Below, one piece after another: positions 33,867 to 42,890 of a stretch of 64,000 nucleotides of DNA. Source of the DNA: Fen-178 sp963722575 (GTDB lineage Bacteria; Acidobacteriota; Terriglobia; Bryobacterales; Bryobacteraceae). Every line of letters begins with the position of its first letter. Positions within the stretch are counted from its first letter, which is position 1. The notes under the pieces were generated by a model. It saw only the letters and a program-made list of their open reading frames with translations, searched no databases and was not told the origin of the DNA. The position numbers and the translations under genes are program-made. The stretch covers positions 1,426,001 through 1,490,000 of the forward strand of contig CAVRNR010000022.1 of assembly GCA_963722575.1 (NCBI GenBank), in the 5' to 3' direction.

Positions 33867-35183
33867 TTACCAGATGCGAAGCGGAACGTCGCCAGGCGAG
33901 TAACCCACGCCCACCCGCACATCGTATATGAGCCGGTTGTAGAGAGCAAAGTTGGCGCTGCTGTATTGGCGGGCGCTGAAGGAAACGATCGCATGGACGG
34001 TACGCACGATTTGGCGGCTCGCGGACAATGTTCCGCTGCTGCCTCCGTAAGTGCCATAGACATTCCCAATCGACTCGGCTCGCTGGTATCCCCCTGAGAT
34101 GCCGAAACTCCATCGCCGGAGCCCGGTGTAGTCGTATCCCGCCAGTGCGGTGGTCATGACGGAGGTCAGAAACAGACCATTGCCGGGCGTAATACCCCGC
34201 CCTCCGGAAATGTACGCGACCCCTTTGGGAAACGTCCGCGACAGCCGGCCGGTCCCCGTCACGAAATGGTCGATCCGGTCGAGCACCTTGGTCCCCTCCG
34301 GAGTTCCGATCAGGGCCGCAATCGCCGGATCAATGGGCACGTTTTGGATAAACCTGGTCTCGGCTCTCGCCATCCCGCCATCCCCGGAGAACTCGAGCCA
34401 GCGGCTAATACGCACGGAATATACGCCTTCCACTGTATGCATGTCCGTGCTGCTGAGCACATGGATAAAGTCGAAGTGGGTATAACTGTAATTGGCGCCG
34501 ATCGTGGTACGGCGCGACAAACGGTATTGCACATCGGCGTGAGCGGTGGCGCCCGTAACCCCGTAGAGCGCGGTTGAGCTTTGGCGGACCAGAAATCCGT
34601 CGCCGCCCAAACTGAAAGAAAGCCGCGCGGTCTTCTGAAAGACCAAATTGGCCTGCGTGCTGAGATACTCCGTGCGGTTATCGAAGAAGTCCGTCGTGGG
34701 AGCATAGGTGGTGGACGGATCGAAGGGCACGGTCTGCGAAAGCCCCGGAAGACCGAAGTTTCGCGAGAACAAGCCAGCGTCTTCGTTCAGCGTCAGGGAC
34801 ACATGGCGCGACAACTGCTGCACAATCCCCAGCATCAGGGATTGATCCATGGAATCGTAACTTGTGGCGTGCGTGTAACGCCGAACCGAGCCGCGGTAGT
34901 CCAAGCCGAGCTTGGTGTGCCTCCAGCTATGCACCCCGCTGATGCCGGCCGTGAGTTCCAGGCCTTCACTCGCCTCGTTCCCCAACTGGCCCTGCGAATT
35001 CACCGCCACGCCGGAAAGTCCGGTGTCATAGACTCCGTCCAACTCGACGAACGGACGAAAATCGATCTGTGGCGACGCCATGGCCGCAGGCGCCTCGCCG
35101 CGCGAGAGAATGGCGGGGCCTGCGTATTGCGCAAATATCGGCATTGCCCAGGCCCATATGGCGAGCACTCGTCCCAGATTCAC
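33867..35183 (-). CDS. Outer-membrane beta-barrel protein of unknown function
   Basis: About 438 residues beginning with a short signal peptide (LAIWAWAMPIFA) and continuing as alternating beta strands with aromatic ends, typical of a barrel (LELTAGISGVHSWRHTKLGLDYRG; FSLGGDGFLVR; YSYTHFDFIHV; closing strand VRVGVGYSPGDVPLRIW). I place the start at a GTG at 35183, which has GGGAGGA about eight bases before it; the frame above overlaps wecB and is not coding. It follows the glycosyltransferase and wecB genes on the same strand, so it could take part in polysaccharide export, but no export family is recognised. Confidence 0.75.
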   Translation of the reverse strand: MNLGRVLAIWAWAMPIFAQYAGPAILSRGEAPAAMASPQIDFRPFVELDGVYDTGLSGVAVNSQGQLGNEASEGLELTAGISGVHSWRHTKLGLDYRGSVRRYTHATSYDSMDQSLMLGIVQQLSRHVSLTLNEDAGLFSRNFGLPGLSQTVPFDPSTTYAPTTDFFDNRTEYLSTQANLVFQKTARLSFSLGGDGFLVRQSSTALYGVTGATAHADVQYRLSRRTTIGANYSYTHFDFIHVLSSTDMHTVEGVYSVRISRWLEFSGDGGMARAETRFIQNVPIDPAIAALIGTPEGTKVLDRIDHFVTGTGRLSRTFPKGVAYISGGRGITPGNGLFLTSVMTTALAGYDYTGLRRWSFGISGGYQRAESIGNVYGTYGGSSGTLSASRQIVRTVHAIVSFSARQYSSANFALYNRLIYDVRVGVGYSPGDVPLRIW

Positions 35184-35277
35184 GGCGTTTTCCTCCCTGT
35201 GCCTCCGGCCATAGCCTGCCGCAGGCCGTAACTCAAAGTCTGACGCGATACTCTCAGGTGTGTCAAGCTGGCCCGCT

Positions 35278-36402
35278 CTACCCCGCCGGATTGAAGTTCT
35301 CCGCCAGCGCCCGCGCAATGCGCTCGCAGGCATGGCCGTCTCCGTAAGGGTTGTGAACACGCGTCATCCGCGTGTATTCGTCCTGGTCCTCCAGTAGGCG
35401 GGCGGCTTCCGCCACGATACGATCCACGCCGGTGCCCACCAGTTTCACGGTGCCGGCCTCCACCGCCTCGGGCCGTTCGGTCTTTTCACGCAACACCAGC
35501 ACCGGCTTGCCCAGCGAGGGCGCTTCTTCCTGGATGCCGCCCGAGTCCGTAACGATCAGCCGGCAACGCCGCATCAGATCCACAAACGCCGTGTATGGCA
35601 CGGGCTCGAGCAGCACCACGTTGGACAGGCCCGACAGGATTCGGTGCGCTGGGCCCAGCACGTTGGGGTTGCGGTGGACCGGGTAGACCATCTGTACGTC
35701 GGGGCGCGCGGCCACCAGCGACAGCGCGCGCAGCACGCGGTCAAAGCCCGGCCCGAAATTCTCGCGGCGATGGGTGGTGACCAGCACCAGCCGCTTGTCC
35801 GGATCCATCCAGGGCCATTCGGGCGCGCGCAGGACGCCCCGGTCCAGCGCATCGCGAACCCACAGCACGGCATCGATGCCGGTGTTCCCCGTGACGAAAA
35901 TCCTTTCGCGGGCCACACCCTCGCCTATCAGCGCCGCCTCGGCCTTGGCCGTGGGGGCAAAGTGCCACGTCGCGATTCGTGAAGTCAGGACGCGATTCAT
36001 TTCCTCCGGGAATGGCTGCCTCATGTCGCCGGTTCGCAACCCAGCCTCGACATGCGCCACCGCAATCTGTTTGTAGAAAGCCCCCACCGCGCCCGCCAGC
36101 GTAGTGGTGGTGTCGCCTTGCACCACCACCAGGTCCGGATGCTCGGTTTCCAGGACGGGTTCGATCGCGCTCAGAATGTGCGCCGTGAGGCCGGCCAGCG
36201 TCTGGCCCGGCTGCATCAGATCCAGATCGTAGTCGGGGGTGACGGAAAAGGCCGCCAGCACCTGGTCCAGCATGTCGCGGTGCTGCGCCGTCACGCAGAC
36301 TTTTACCGCGAATTTATCGGGTTGCGCGCGCAACCGGTGAACCAGCGGACAAAGCTTGATGCCCTCCGGACGCGTTCCGAAAACGCAGAGGATCCGGATC
36401 AT
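35278..36402 (-). CDS. wecB: UDP-N-acetylglucosamine 2-epimerase (non-hydrolysing)
   Basis: About 374 residues. It interconverts UDP-GlcNAc and UDP-ManNAc. Signatures: CVFGTRPEGIKLCPL at the N-terminus, VVQGDTTTTLAG, VAHVEAGLRTGDMRQPFPEEMNR, THRRENFG, and the uridine site TDSGGIQEEAPSLGKPVLVLR. The normal start ATG at 36402 overlaps the stop of the upstream glycosyltransferase (ATGA). WecB, WecD and WecE together are enterobacterial-common-antigen-type enzymes, though this gene lies 30 kb from the other two. Confidence 0.92.
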   Translation of the reverse strand: MIRILCVFGTRPEGIKLCPLVHRLRAQPDKFAVKVCVTAQHRDMLDQVLAAFSVTPDYDLDLMQPGQTLAGLTAHILSAIEPVLETEHPDLVVVQGDTTTTLAGAVGAFYKQIAVAHVEAGLRTGDMRQPFPEEMNRVLTSRIATWHFAPTAKAEAALIGEGVARERIFVTGNTGIDAVLWVRDALDRGVLRAPEWPWMDPDKRLVLVTTHRRENFGPGFDRVLRALSLVAARPDVQMVYPVHRNPNVLGPAHRILSGLSNVVLLEPVPYTAFVDLMRRCRLIVTDSGGIQEEAPSLGKPVLVLREKTERPEAVEAGTVKLVGTGVDRIVAEAARLLEDQDEYTRMTRVHNPYGDGHACERIARALAENFNPAG

Positions 36403-37547
36403 CGGCGCCGCACTTTCACCCGCGTGGGCCGCCACAATGTCTCGGGTGGAACCACGAACACCGCGACCGCCAGCAGCGACGCCAGGTTCATGGCCAGGAA
36501 GGTCCTGGCCGGAGACGAAACTCGCTTCAGGAGAAAGCCCTCCGGCACCAGGTAATCCAGAGCCGCCAGAGCCACCAGGGCCAGTTCGTCGATCAGCAGA
36601 AAGCGGCGGAACGGCGATGCTGGAAGCGCCAACGTCGCGGCGCACACCACCAGAATGGCCCAAGGAAGCGCCAGCCGGGCAAACCTGTGCGACAGGAAAT
36701 CGAGCCGCATCCGATTGGCGCTGCTGAACAGCTTGGGCAGGCGCGCGTGCACCTGCCAAATGCCCGCCAGGGTCCTCAGCTTGCGCCGGAACTCCCCGCC
36801 TTTGGACGTGGGGTGATCGAAAGCGACGGCTTCCGGATCGAAAATCACCCGGTAACCGCGGAAGAACGCTCTCAGGGGAATCACAACGTCGTCGGACAGC
36901 GTGTCGGGGGGAATCGGCGCGGTCAAGCTGCGGCGAATCGCGTAGATGCAACCGGTGGCGCTGAAGGTCGAGTCGATTCGCGAATGGCGGCGGCGCGCGA
37001 ACAGTTCATACCGCCAGTACAATTCCATGTCCGCCTCTTCGCCCGTCCTGTCCGGATCGAGATAGCGCAGCTCGCCGGTCGCGACGCCGATCGACGGATC
37101 GGCGAAATTCGCCACCAGGTGGGAAAGGGCGTCCGCATCCAGCGCTTGCCGGACATCCGTGAAAAACAGGATCTCCCCGGAAGCTTGCCGCAACGCCGCA
37201 TTGATCGCCGCCGCTTTTCCCGCGCGGGGCGCCCGGATCAGGCGTACGCCGCGATCGGCGAACGATTCGGCGATCGCCTCGGTGGCGTCCGTCGACCCAT
37301 CCGATACCACCAGAATCTCCATCAACTGCGCCGGGTAATCGAGCCCCAACAGACACTCCAGCTTCCCGCGGATGAACTCCTCTCCATTGCGAACCGCCAG
37401 CAGCACCGAAACCGTGGCGCGAAAACCCTTGTCCTTTTGCACTGGGGGAGCCGCGCGCCGCGTAAAGAACGCCAGCAGAATGGGGTAGCCCACAATTATG
37501 TAAAAAATCACGGCGGAAGCGACGGCAAGCACAACTGCGGCCAGCAT
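36399..37547 (-). CDS. Membrane family 2 glycosyltransferase
   Basis: About 382 residues with one N-terminal helix (LAAVVLAVASAVIFYIIVGYPILLAFF), a GT-A domain (VSVLLAVRNGEEFIRG; VVSDGSTDATEA; GKAAAINAALRQASGEILFFTDVRQ as the metal-site strand; ATGCIYAIRRSL; SDDVVIPLRAFFRGYRVIFDPEA) and about three C-terminal helices. The layout matches processive or polysaccharide glycosyltransferases of the NodC/IcaA kind, although the QxxRW motif of processive enzymes is not seen. It is coupled to wecB, whose UDP-ManNAc might feed it. The start could also be upstream at 37625. Confidence 0.82.
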   Translation of the reverse strand: MLAAVVLAVASAVIFYIIVGYPILLAFFTRRAAPPVQKDKGFRATVSVLLAVRNGEEFIRGKLECLLGLDYPAQLMEILVVSDGSTDATEAIAESFADRGVRLIRAPRAGKAAAINAALRQASGEILFFTDVRQALDADALSHLVANFADPSIGVATGELRYLDPDRTGEEADMELYWRYELFARRRHSRIDSTFSATGCIYAIRRSLTAPIPPDTLSDDVVIPLRAFFRGYRVIFDPEAVAFDHPTSKGGEFRRKLRTLAGIWQVHARLPKLFSSANRMRLDFLSHRFARLALPWAILVVCAATLALPASPFRRFLLIDELALVALAALDYLVPEGFLLKRVSSPARTFLAMNLASLLAVAVFVVPPETLWRPTRVKVRRR

Positions 37548-38088
37548 CAGGAACCTACCACCGCATCCCCAGGCTTCAGCGCCCCTCCCAACCGGCTTCC
37601 GCCCCCTTCGGACAGTCCACCGCATGCCAACGGCGCAGCTTGATTACGGTCCGTTCGGACATGCAAGTATCATACTCTATCCGCTTGAGGACGGGGTACT
37701 TCCGGGGTCTTTGCCGTAGTGCCAGGCGTTTGCCCCCGTCCACGCTGATCGAGAGCGTGGCCGAGCGCGAGCAACCCCGGGGTAAGGGCCGGCACCGAAT
37801 CCGCCGGCCGGTGTTCAGCCCGCCGTTCGCCAAGCGGCTGCCAGCCTGTTTTGCGGGTCTCCTCGGGGCGCCGGACGATGTATTCCAGAACAGCCAGGGA
37901 AATCAGGAACAGCAAGAAAGTCATCGCGTAGTACCGTCTCTGGCGGAGTGAGCCGCTGATCCGGACCACTCCCGGGTGCCAGCGACACACCGCACTGACC
38001 TTCTTATCGGCTGTGATCCGGTTTTCTTTACGGGTGGCCGCAACGTTCTGGCCGCGCGCGGCTGTGAAAGGCCTAACCGCAATGCTGT
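37548..38088. other. Gap with one possible small membrane protein
   Basis: No firm gene in 541 bases. On the minus strand an ATG at 37924 opens an 84-codon frame ending at 37670 that starts MTFLLFLISLAVLEYIVRR, one membrane helix, followed by a polar Pro- and Arg-rich tail. It lacks a clear ribosome-binding site and I rate it about 0.2 likely to be real. Confidence 0.35.
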
Positions 38089-38757
38089 TCATTTAGGGCC
38101 TTGAGTGCCGCCAAGTGCAGTTGCCGGCCCGCTGATACCGAAAACGGATTCGCCGGTGGACCTGTGTTCCTGGACTGGCGCCGGGGGCGTTTCGCCGGGG
38201 GCGGGGTGGCCCGGGTCATTATTACGGAGACTCCCAAGGATTTGTAACTGGGTTTCCGGCGTTTGGGTTACGGGCGAGACCGGATCGGGGTTGACCAATA
38301 CGACATCCTGGTCGCGGGCTTCGAGGCGTTCCAGCTCTTTCAGCGCGGTGTGGAAGGCGCGGCGGGTGGAGTTGATGCGGTGCTGGAGCCGGGTGAACGT
38401 CTGGTCGCCTTGCTGGAGGGCATAGGCGCACCCGTCGAGATCCTGCGGGCTGGCAGTGAAGAGCTTGTCCCACAGGGAGCCCTCGACCCAGTCGAAGCGG
38501 CGAAGGTGCCATTCGCACATGACGATCTGGTCGAGGAGGCAGCGCGCCTCGGGGGAAGCGGGCGGATGGCGGGCGTAGTATTCGTCCTTAAGTTCCTGGA
38601 GCTCTTCCTGGTGTTCCCAGATGAGGACTTGGGTTTCAGCGAAGATGCCGGTTTGGAGGTTGGCGTTGACGATGCGAGCCTTACCTTCGGCGGTGGCGGC
38701 GCCGTGGGACTTGCCTCCGTTCTCACGGGAGGCGGCGATCTGCTTCTGAGTGCGCAT
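38089..38757 (-). CDS. TAEGKAR-type hypothetical protein of a multi-copy acidobacterial family
   Basis: A 222-residue soluble protein. Its N-terminus KQIAASRENGGKSHGAATAE followed by GKARIVNANLQTG is the mark of a family I know as having many copies per acidobacterial genome (xxNAxxSxGPxTxEGKxxSxxNAxxHG). A helical middle part follows (EELQELKDEYYARHPPASPEA; WHLRRFDWVEGSLWD), then a low-complexity tail rich in Pro and Thr. The function is not known; the copy number suggests mobility or a stress role. A terminator-like hairpin lies in its own leader at 38796-38831. Confidence 0.6.
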   Translation of the reverse strand: MRTQKQIAASRENGGKSHGAATAEGKARIVNANLQTGIFAETQVLIWEHQEELQELKDEYYARHPPASPEARCLLDQIVMCEWHLRRFDWVEGSLWDKLFTASPQDLDGCAYALQQGDQTFTRLQHRINSTRRAFHTALKELERLEARDQDVVLVNPDPVSPVTQTPETQLQILGSLRNNDPGHPAPGETPPAPVQEHRSTGESVFGISGPATALGGTQGPK

Positions 38758-38795
38758 AAAAGGACTTTCCCGGCAGGTCTGGAGACCTTCGTTAG

Positions 38796-38831
38796 AAAAA
38801 GCAAAGGGCAGCCCGGAAGGGACTGCCCTTT
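38796..38831 (-). terminator. Terminator-like hairpin in the leader of the TAEGKAR-type gene
   Basis: A perfect 9-bp stem (38803-38811 with 38823-38831), extended by three more pairs around a GGAA loop, is followed on the minus strand by TTTGCTTTTT. It lies about 45 bases before the ATG at 38757 and would stop transcription entering that gene. On the plus strand the stem ends in CCCTTTTG, so it may work both ways. A second small stem (38776-38787) lies between it and the gene. Confidence 0.55.
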
Positions 38832-39204
38832 TGACAACTACTGTAGCAGGCGAACTTTGCCCGGACGGGGGCGAAGGCCGTAAGTTATTGAGGGGGCATG
38901 GAAAATTCTGTGAGGTCGGGCGTGATCGAAAAATCAGGGGGCACGGGAAGGCTGGAGAGGAGGCCTATCACGGTAGGCTTGGGGTTGCCTACGGGGGCGG
39001 TGGGGCCTGCGGCGTCAGGCAGAATTTATCAATCAGGCTGCCACATGTGAGCAGCGGACGTTTCTCGTCAACTTGCCGCGACTCGGCACATTGCCGTCGC
39101 CAAGCCGACTTGAACGAAGCCGCCCGCGCGGCGGACGCTTCGCGTGGCCTTAGTTCAGCAGCAGTGGGTTGACGGGAGTATTGTCGGGTCACAAGGAGGT
39201 CCCT
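38832..39204. other. Gap upstream of the IS91-type element
   Basis: No gene is supported here. The left end of the element probably lies within this stretch. A short inverted segment, GACGGGAGTATTGTC (39167-39181), sits just before the ribosome-binding site of the recombinase gene. I could not identify an exact boundary or target-site sequence. Confidence 0.35.
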
Positions 39205-40101
39205 GTGACCCGTCTACGAAAAACGATGCTCGAGGAACTCGAGCGTCGCAACTTCTCCCAGAGTACAACGCGCACATACATTCGCGCCGTCGAGGATTTT
39301 GCGCGCTATTTCCACCGCTCGCCCGATCAGCTGGGGCCGGAGCAGATCCGCGAATACCAGGCTTACCTGTTCACCAAGCGAAAGCTCGCTCCCAATACGG
39401 TTACCCAGCGGCTTGCCGCACTCCGGTTCTTCTTCATCAAAACGCTCAGGAGGCCATGGAGCGTGGCCGAAACTCCCTACCCGAAGAAAGTGTTCCGCCT
39501 CCCCGCGATCTTGAGCCAGGAGGAAGTAGCCCGACTGATTGATTCCGCCGATACACCATACCACCGGGTCGTGTTGATGACGCTCTACGCAACCGGAGTG
39601 CGACGAGCCGAGTTGACGCACTTGAAGCTCACCGATGTCGATAGCCAGCGCATGGTGATCCACGTTCAGGGCGGCAAGGGTCGCAAGGACAGGGATGTCA
39701 TGCTCAGTCCCAAGTTGCTCGATGCCTTGCGTGAACATTTCCGCAGTCTAAGCTTAAGGCGGAAGCCGACGGTGTGGCTGTTTCCGGGCAACCGTTGGCA
39801 CACCGCGGACCATCCGATCGACACCAAAGCGGTCTGGAACGTCTGCAGGCAAGCCGCTGAGCGGGCCGGCATCCAGAAAGAGGTGCATCCGCACACTCTT
39901 CGCCACTGCTTCGCAACCCACCTGCTCGAAGCGGGTGCGGACCTGCGCACCATCCAGGTACTGTTGGGACATCGGGACCTGGAGGAGACTACGATCTACC
40001 TCCATCTTTCGCAGCGCCATCTCAACGCCACCCCGAGTCCCCTGGACTCGCTCACGTTGTCGGCGGTTCCCAAGGAAGACGACCCGGCGCGGAACGACTA
40101 A
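39205..40101 (+). CDS. Tyrosine recombinase/integrase of the IS91-type element
   Basis: About 298 residues with an N-terminal SAM-like DNA-binding domain (FSQSTTRTYIRAVEDFARYF) and a C-terminal catalytic domain. The catalytic residues are complete: Arg near 133 (ATGVRRAEL), His230 and Arg233 (HPHTLRHCFATHL), His256 (LLGHRDLEETT) and the nucleophile Tyr265 (TIYLH). The GTG at 39205 has AAGGAGG six bases before it, which fixes the start. TAA and the transposase ATG are adjacent (TAAATG), so the two genes form one transcript. Recombinases of this kind often accompany IS91-family transposases, where their role is unclear. Confidence 0.9.
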   Translation: MTRLRKTMLEELERRNFSQSTTRTYIRAVEDFARYFHRSPDQLGPEQIREYQAYLFTKRKLAPNTVTQRLAALRFFFIKTLRRPWSVAETPYPKKVFRLPAILSQEEVARLIDSADTPYHRVVLMTLYATGVRRAELTHLKLTDVDSQRMVIHVQGGKGRKDRDVMLSPKLLDALREHFRSLSLRRKPTVWLFPGNRWHTADHPIDTKAVWNVCRQAAERAGIQKEVHPHTLRHCFATHLLEAGADLRTIQVLLGHRDLEETTIYLHLSQRHLNATPSPLDSLTLSAVPKEDDPARND

Positions 40102-41289
40102 ATGGACCGGCCGCCGCTGGAGGTGGCCGATCTGATCCGCGCCGCTGGAGACAGGCTCATTGAGCACAGCCGCAAGTGGCTTACCTGGGCACATGTGAAA
40201 GTGCTGCGCGCCATCAGGCACTGCCGCACGGCCGCCCTGGGCGGGCATGTGGATGAGTGCTCCCAGTGCGGGCATCGTGTCATCTCCTATAATTCATGCC
40301 GCAATCGGCACTGTCCGAAGTGTCAGGCCAACGCGCGAAATCGATGGCTCGACGCGCGCAGCCGGGAACTTCTGCCGACGCCCTATGTGCACGTCGTCTT
40401 TACGCTGCCGCACGAACTGGCGCCGCTCGCGCTGCAGAACAAGAAAGTGGTTTACAGCATACTGTTGCAAACCAGCGCCGAAACACTCCTGGAAATCGCC
40501 GCCGACCCCAAGCATCTCGGCGCGCAGATCGGCTTCTTCAGCGTGCTCCACACCTGGAACCAGAGACTGGAACATCACCCGCACGTGCATTGCGTGGTTC
40601 CGGCCGGCGGACTGTCGCCCGATCACACGCGCTGGATCAAACCGCGTTACCTATTCTTCCTTCCCGTCAAAGTGCTGGGCCGGGTCTTTCGCGGCAAGTT
40701 CGTGGCGGCGCTCAAGCGGGCTGCTGCCAGCGGCAAGCTCGGCTTCCACGGGAACCTTACCTTCCTCGCTCAGCCCAAGGCGTTCTCCGCCTACCTCCGG
40801 CAGCTATTCCACCACGATTGGGTGGTCTATGCGAAACGCCCCTTCGGCGGCCCAGAGCATGCCCTTCGTTATCTGGGCAGCTACACGCACCGGGTCGCCA
40901 TATCCAACCATCGGCTGATCTCTTTCGCCGATGAACAGGTCACGTTCCGCTGGAGGGACTCCGCGCACAAAAACAAAAAGCGCAAGATGACCCTCCACGT
41001 GGAGGAGTTTCTACGGCGCTTTCTCCTGCACCTGCTACCGAAGGGTTTCGTGCGCATCCGGCACTTCGGCTTTCTGGCTAACCGGCGGCGCGCAACCCTG
41101 TTACCGATTTGCTTTCGCTTATGCGGAACGCCGGTCGAACCGCGAGGCGTGGAGCACGGCCAGAAAGTGGATCAGCCTCGGGCCCTGTGGACCTGCCTCG
41201 ACTGCGGAGGTCCCATGATGCTCGTGGAGCGGCTCACTGCGACCCAAATTAGGCTCCGTGCGCCGCCAACTCCAGCGCTGAAGCTCTAA
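40102..41289 (+). CDS. IS91-family HUH transposase
   Basis: A 395-residue Y2-type rolling-circle transposase. It has an N-terminal zinc-binding domain (ECSQCGHRVISYNSCRNRHC then PKC, residues 53-74), the HUH motif HHPHVHCVVPAGG (His161 and His163) and the tyrosine pair YLGSY (Tyr257 and Tyr261) followed by THRVAISNHR. The C-terminal end has a second Cys pair (CLDCG). All catalytic residues are present, so the enzyme could be active. It starts directly at the recombinase stop. Confidence 0.93.
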   Translation: MDRPPLEVADLIRAAGDRLIEHSRKWLTWAHVKVLRAIRHCRTAALGGHVDECSQCGHRVISYNSCRNRHCPKCQANARNRWLDARSRELLPTPYVHVVFTLPHELAPLALQNKKVVYSILLQTSAETLLEIAADPKHLGAQIGFFSVLHTWNQRLEHHPHVHCVVPAGGLSPDHTRWIKPRYLFFLPVKVLGRVFRGKFVAALKRAAASGKLGFHGNLTFLAQPKAFSAYLRQLFHHDWVVYAKRPFGGPEHALRYLGSYTHRVAISNHRLISFADEQVTFRWRDSAHKNKKRKMTLHVEEFLRRFLLHLLPKGFVRIRHFGFLANRRRATLLPICFRLCGTPVEPRGVEHGQKVDQPRALWTCLDCGGPMMLVERLTATQIRLRAPPTPALKL

Positions 41290-41553
41290 TGACACTGCCA
41301 CCGACATCTCGAGTTCTTTGCGCACGCCGATGCCATCAGGAATCCTGCGCCTCATTCCCAGCCGAATGCCCAAATCCCACCCGTGCACGCCCGCAGCCCT
41401 CGACGAAGTCCCTCTTCAGAGCAGGCCGTCAACACGATCACCACGCTCCAGACGGTCCAGTAGCAACAATTACCAGCCATCCTCGATCCCGGAATCCCAT
41501 TCAAATCCCATAGTGCCGCGTCCGCCGCAAACGCGGCCGGCTTCGTTCAAGTC

Positions 41554-41630
41554 GCTGTATCGAAAGCGAACCGGCCCGGCCGCTTACATGACTCCCAAAC
41601 ATCCGCGCGCCGGTTCGCTTCCGATACAGC
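41554..41630. repeat. 22-bp inverted repeat in the tail of the IS91-type element
   Basis: Arms 41554-41575 and 41609-41630 match at 21 of 22 positions, with a 33-base spacer. GTTCAAG, which contains both GTTC and CAAG (the tetranucleotides typical of IS91 ends), lies just upstream at 41545-41551. A second hairpin GGCGGG/CCCGCC follows at 41641-41656. Confidence 0.7.
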
Positions 41631-41681
41631 ACTAGGACTTGGCGGGAGTAAACCCGCCGAATCCTCCGATCTGCGTTTTAA

Positions 41682-41687
41682 TACAAT
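41682..41687 (+). promoter_or_regulatory. Possible -10 element for the ImmA/IrrE gene
   Basis: TACAAT, 16 bases before the ATG at 41703, would give a very short leader. No good -35 is seen 17 bases upstream. Weak. Confidence 0.3.
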
Positions 41688-41702
41688 AGAGTGGGCTTTC
41701 CG

Positions 41703-42890
41703 ATGGGAACGACACGGCCGGAAATAATGACGTGGGCGCGAGAGACAGCCCTGCTGTCGCTCGAAGACGCCGCGCAGGCCATCGGATTGAAAGAGGCGCG
41801 GGGCCAGAAGGGGTCCGAGAGGCTTGCGGCCCTGGAAGCCGGGGCTGAAGAACCGCCTCGAAGCCTGCTGGTCAAGATGGCGCAGGCGTATCGGCGTCCG
41901 CTACTGGTGTTTTACCTGAGCGAACCGCCAAGGACTGGGGACAGGGGGCAGGACTTTCGAACGCTTCCGGGGACCAATCGCTACAACCCGGAGCTAGACG
42001 CGCTCATCAGGGACATTAAGGGACGCCAAGGCCTCATCCGGTCCATGCTCGAAGACAGCGAATCGGAGTCGATCGGTTTTGTCGGCTCGGTGACGACGGA
42101 GACCCCGGTCAGGAAGTTGGCCCCTCGTGTTGCGGATCATCTGCAATTGTCCCTGCGCGAGTTCCGGGCGGAAAGGACGCCCGATGCCGCGTTCGCATAT
42201 TTGCGAACCAAAATCGAGGCGTCCGGCGTCTTTGTCCTTCTCCTGGGAAACCTCGGGAGCTTCCATACCAACATCCCGGTCGGAATCTTCAGGGGATTCG
42301 CGATCTCTGATTCTGTTGCGCCCCTGATCGTGATCAACGATCAGGATTCCAGAGCGGCATGGTCGTTCACGGCATTGCACGAGTTGGTTCATCTCTGGCT
42401 CGGCGATACCGGCATCAGCGGACCCGAGGCAACCAGCAAGATCGAACAATACTGCAATGACGTCGCGGGAGAAGTCCTGCTCCCGGCGGCTGAATTGGCT
42501 TCCTTTCCGAAGGTCGCTGCATTCAAGAACGCGGTTTCGGAGATTTCCGCGTTCGCCGAAGATCGCCGCGTAAGCCGCTCCATGGTGGCGTACAAGCTGC
42601 TGCGGGCCGGGATCATCAACAGGCCGATGTGGTCGGAGTTGAGCGCACATTTTCACAAGGAATGGCTGGCGTTCAAGCAGCGACAGGCTGACCGGCAAAA
42701 GGCGCTGGAGAGCGGACCAAGCTATTACGTTGTTCGCAGGCATCGCGTCGGGCCCGCGTTGCTCGGGCTTGTGCGGCGCTCTCTCGACGAAGGGAATATC
42801 ACATACACGAAAGCCGGCCGAGTGCTGGGCGTCAAACCGAGAAACGTAGAGCCTTTGCTCTATGCGGGATCGATGCGAGGCGCCCGTTAG
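41703..42890 (+). CDS. XRE-type HTH plus ImmA/IrrE zinc-peptidase protein (COG2856)
   Basis: About 395 residues. Residues 1-75 form an XRE helix-turn-helix (MTWARETALLSLEDAAQAIGL). The ImmA/IrrE peptidase domain carries LHELVHLWLG (HExxH, His226-His230) with downstream CNDVAGEVLLPAAEL containing the third-ligand region. Such proteins act as antitoxin or anti-repressor proteases. The ATG at 41703 gives the usual N-terminus; the GTG at 41691 is an alternative. The DUF4411 gene begins in the last base of its stop codon (TAGTG), the pairing described for predicted type II toxin-antitoxin modules. Confidence 0.88.
   Translation: MGTTRPEIMTWARETALLSLEDAAQAIGLKEARGQKGSERLAALEAGAEEPPRSLLVKMAQAYRRPLLVFYLSEPPRTGDRGQDFRTLPGTNRYNPELDALIRDIKGRQGLIRSMLEDSESESIGFVGSVTTETPVRKLAPRVADHLQLSLREFRAERTPDAAFAYLRTKIEASGVFVLLLGNLGSFHTNIPVGIFRGFAISDSVAPLIVINDQDSRAAWSFTALHELVHLWLGDTGISGPEATSKIEQYCNDVAGEVLLPAAELASFPKVAAFKNAVSEISAFAEDRRVSRSMVAYKLLRAGIINRPMWSELSAHFHKEWLAFKQRQADRQKALESGPSYYVVRRHRVGPALLGLVRRSLDEGNITYTKAGRVLGVKPRNVEPLLYAGSMRGAR

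Larger units (their letters stand above)
39205..41656 (+). mobile_element. IS91-type insertion element with tyrosine recombinase and HUH transposase genes
   Basis: The two co-oriented, abutting genes are followed by a non-coding tail containing a 22-bp inverted repeat (41554-41575 with 41609-41630) and a smaller 6-bp hairpin (41641-41656), which may belong to the replication-origin end. IS91 elements transpose by rolling circle and leave no target duplication, so ends cannot be read from direct repeats. The left limit may lie up to 300 bases before 39205 and the right limit is estimated. Confidence 0.65.

Noticed and set aside
35210..35265. TTGACA upstream of the outer-membrane barrel gene as a sigma-70 promoter
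   Set aside because: No acceptable -10 at 16-18 bases; kept out of the feature list.
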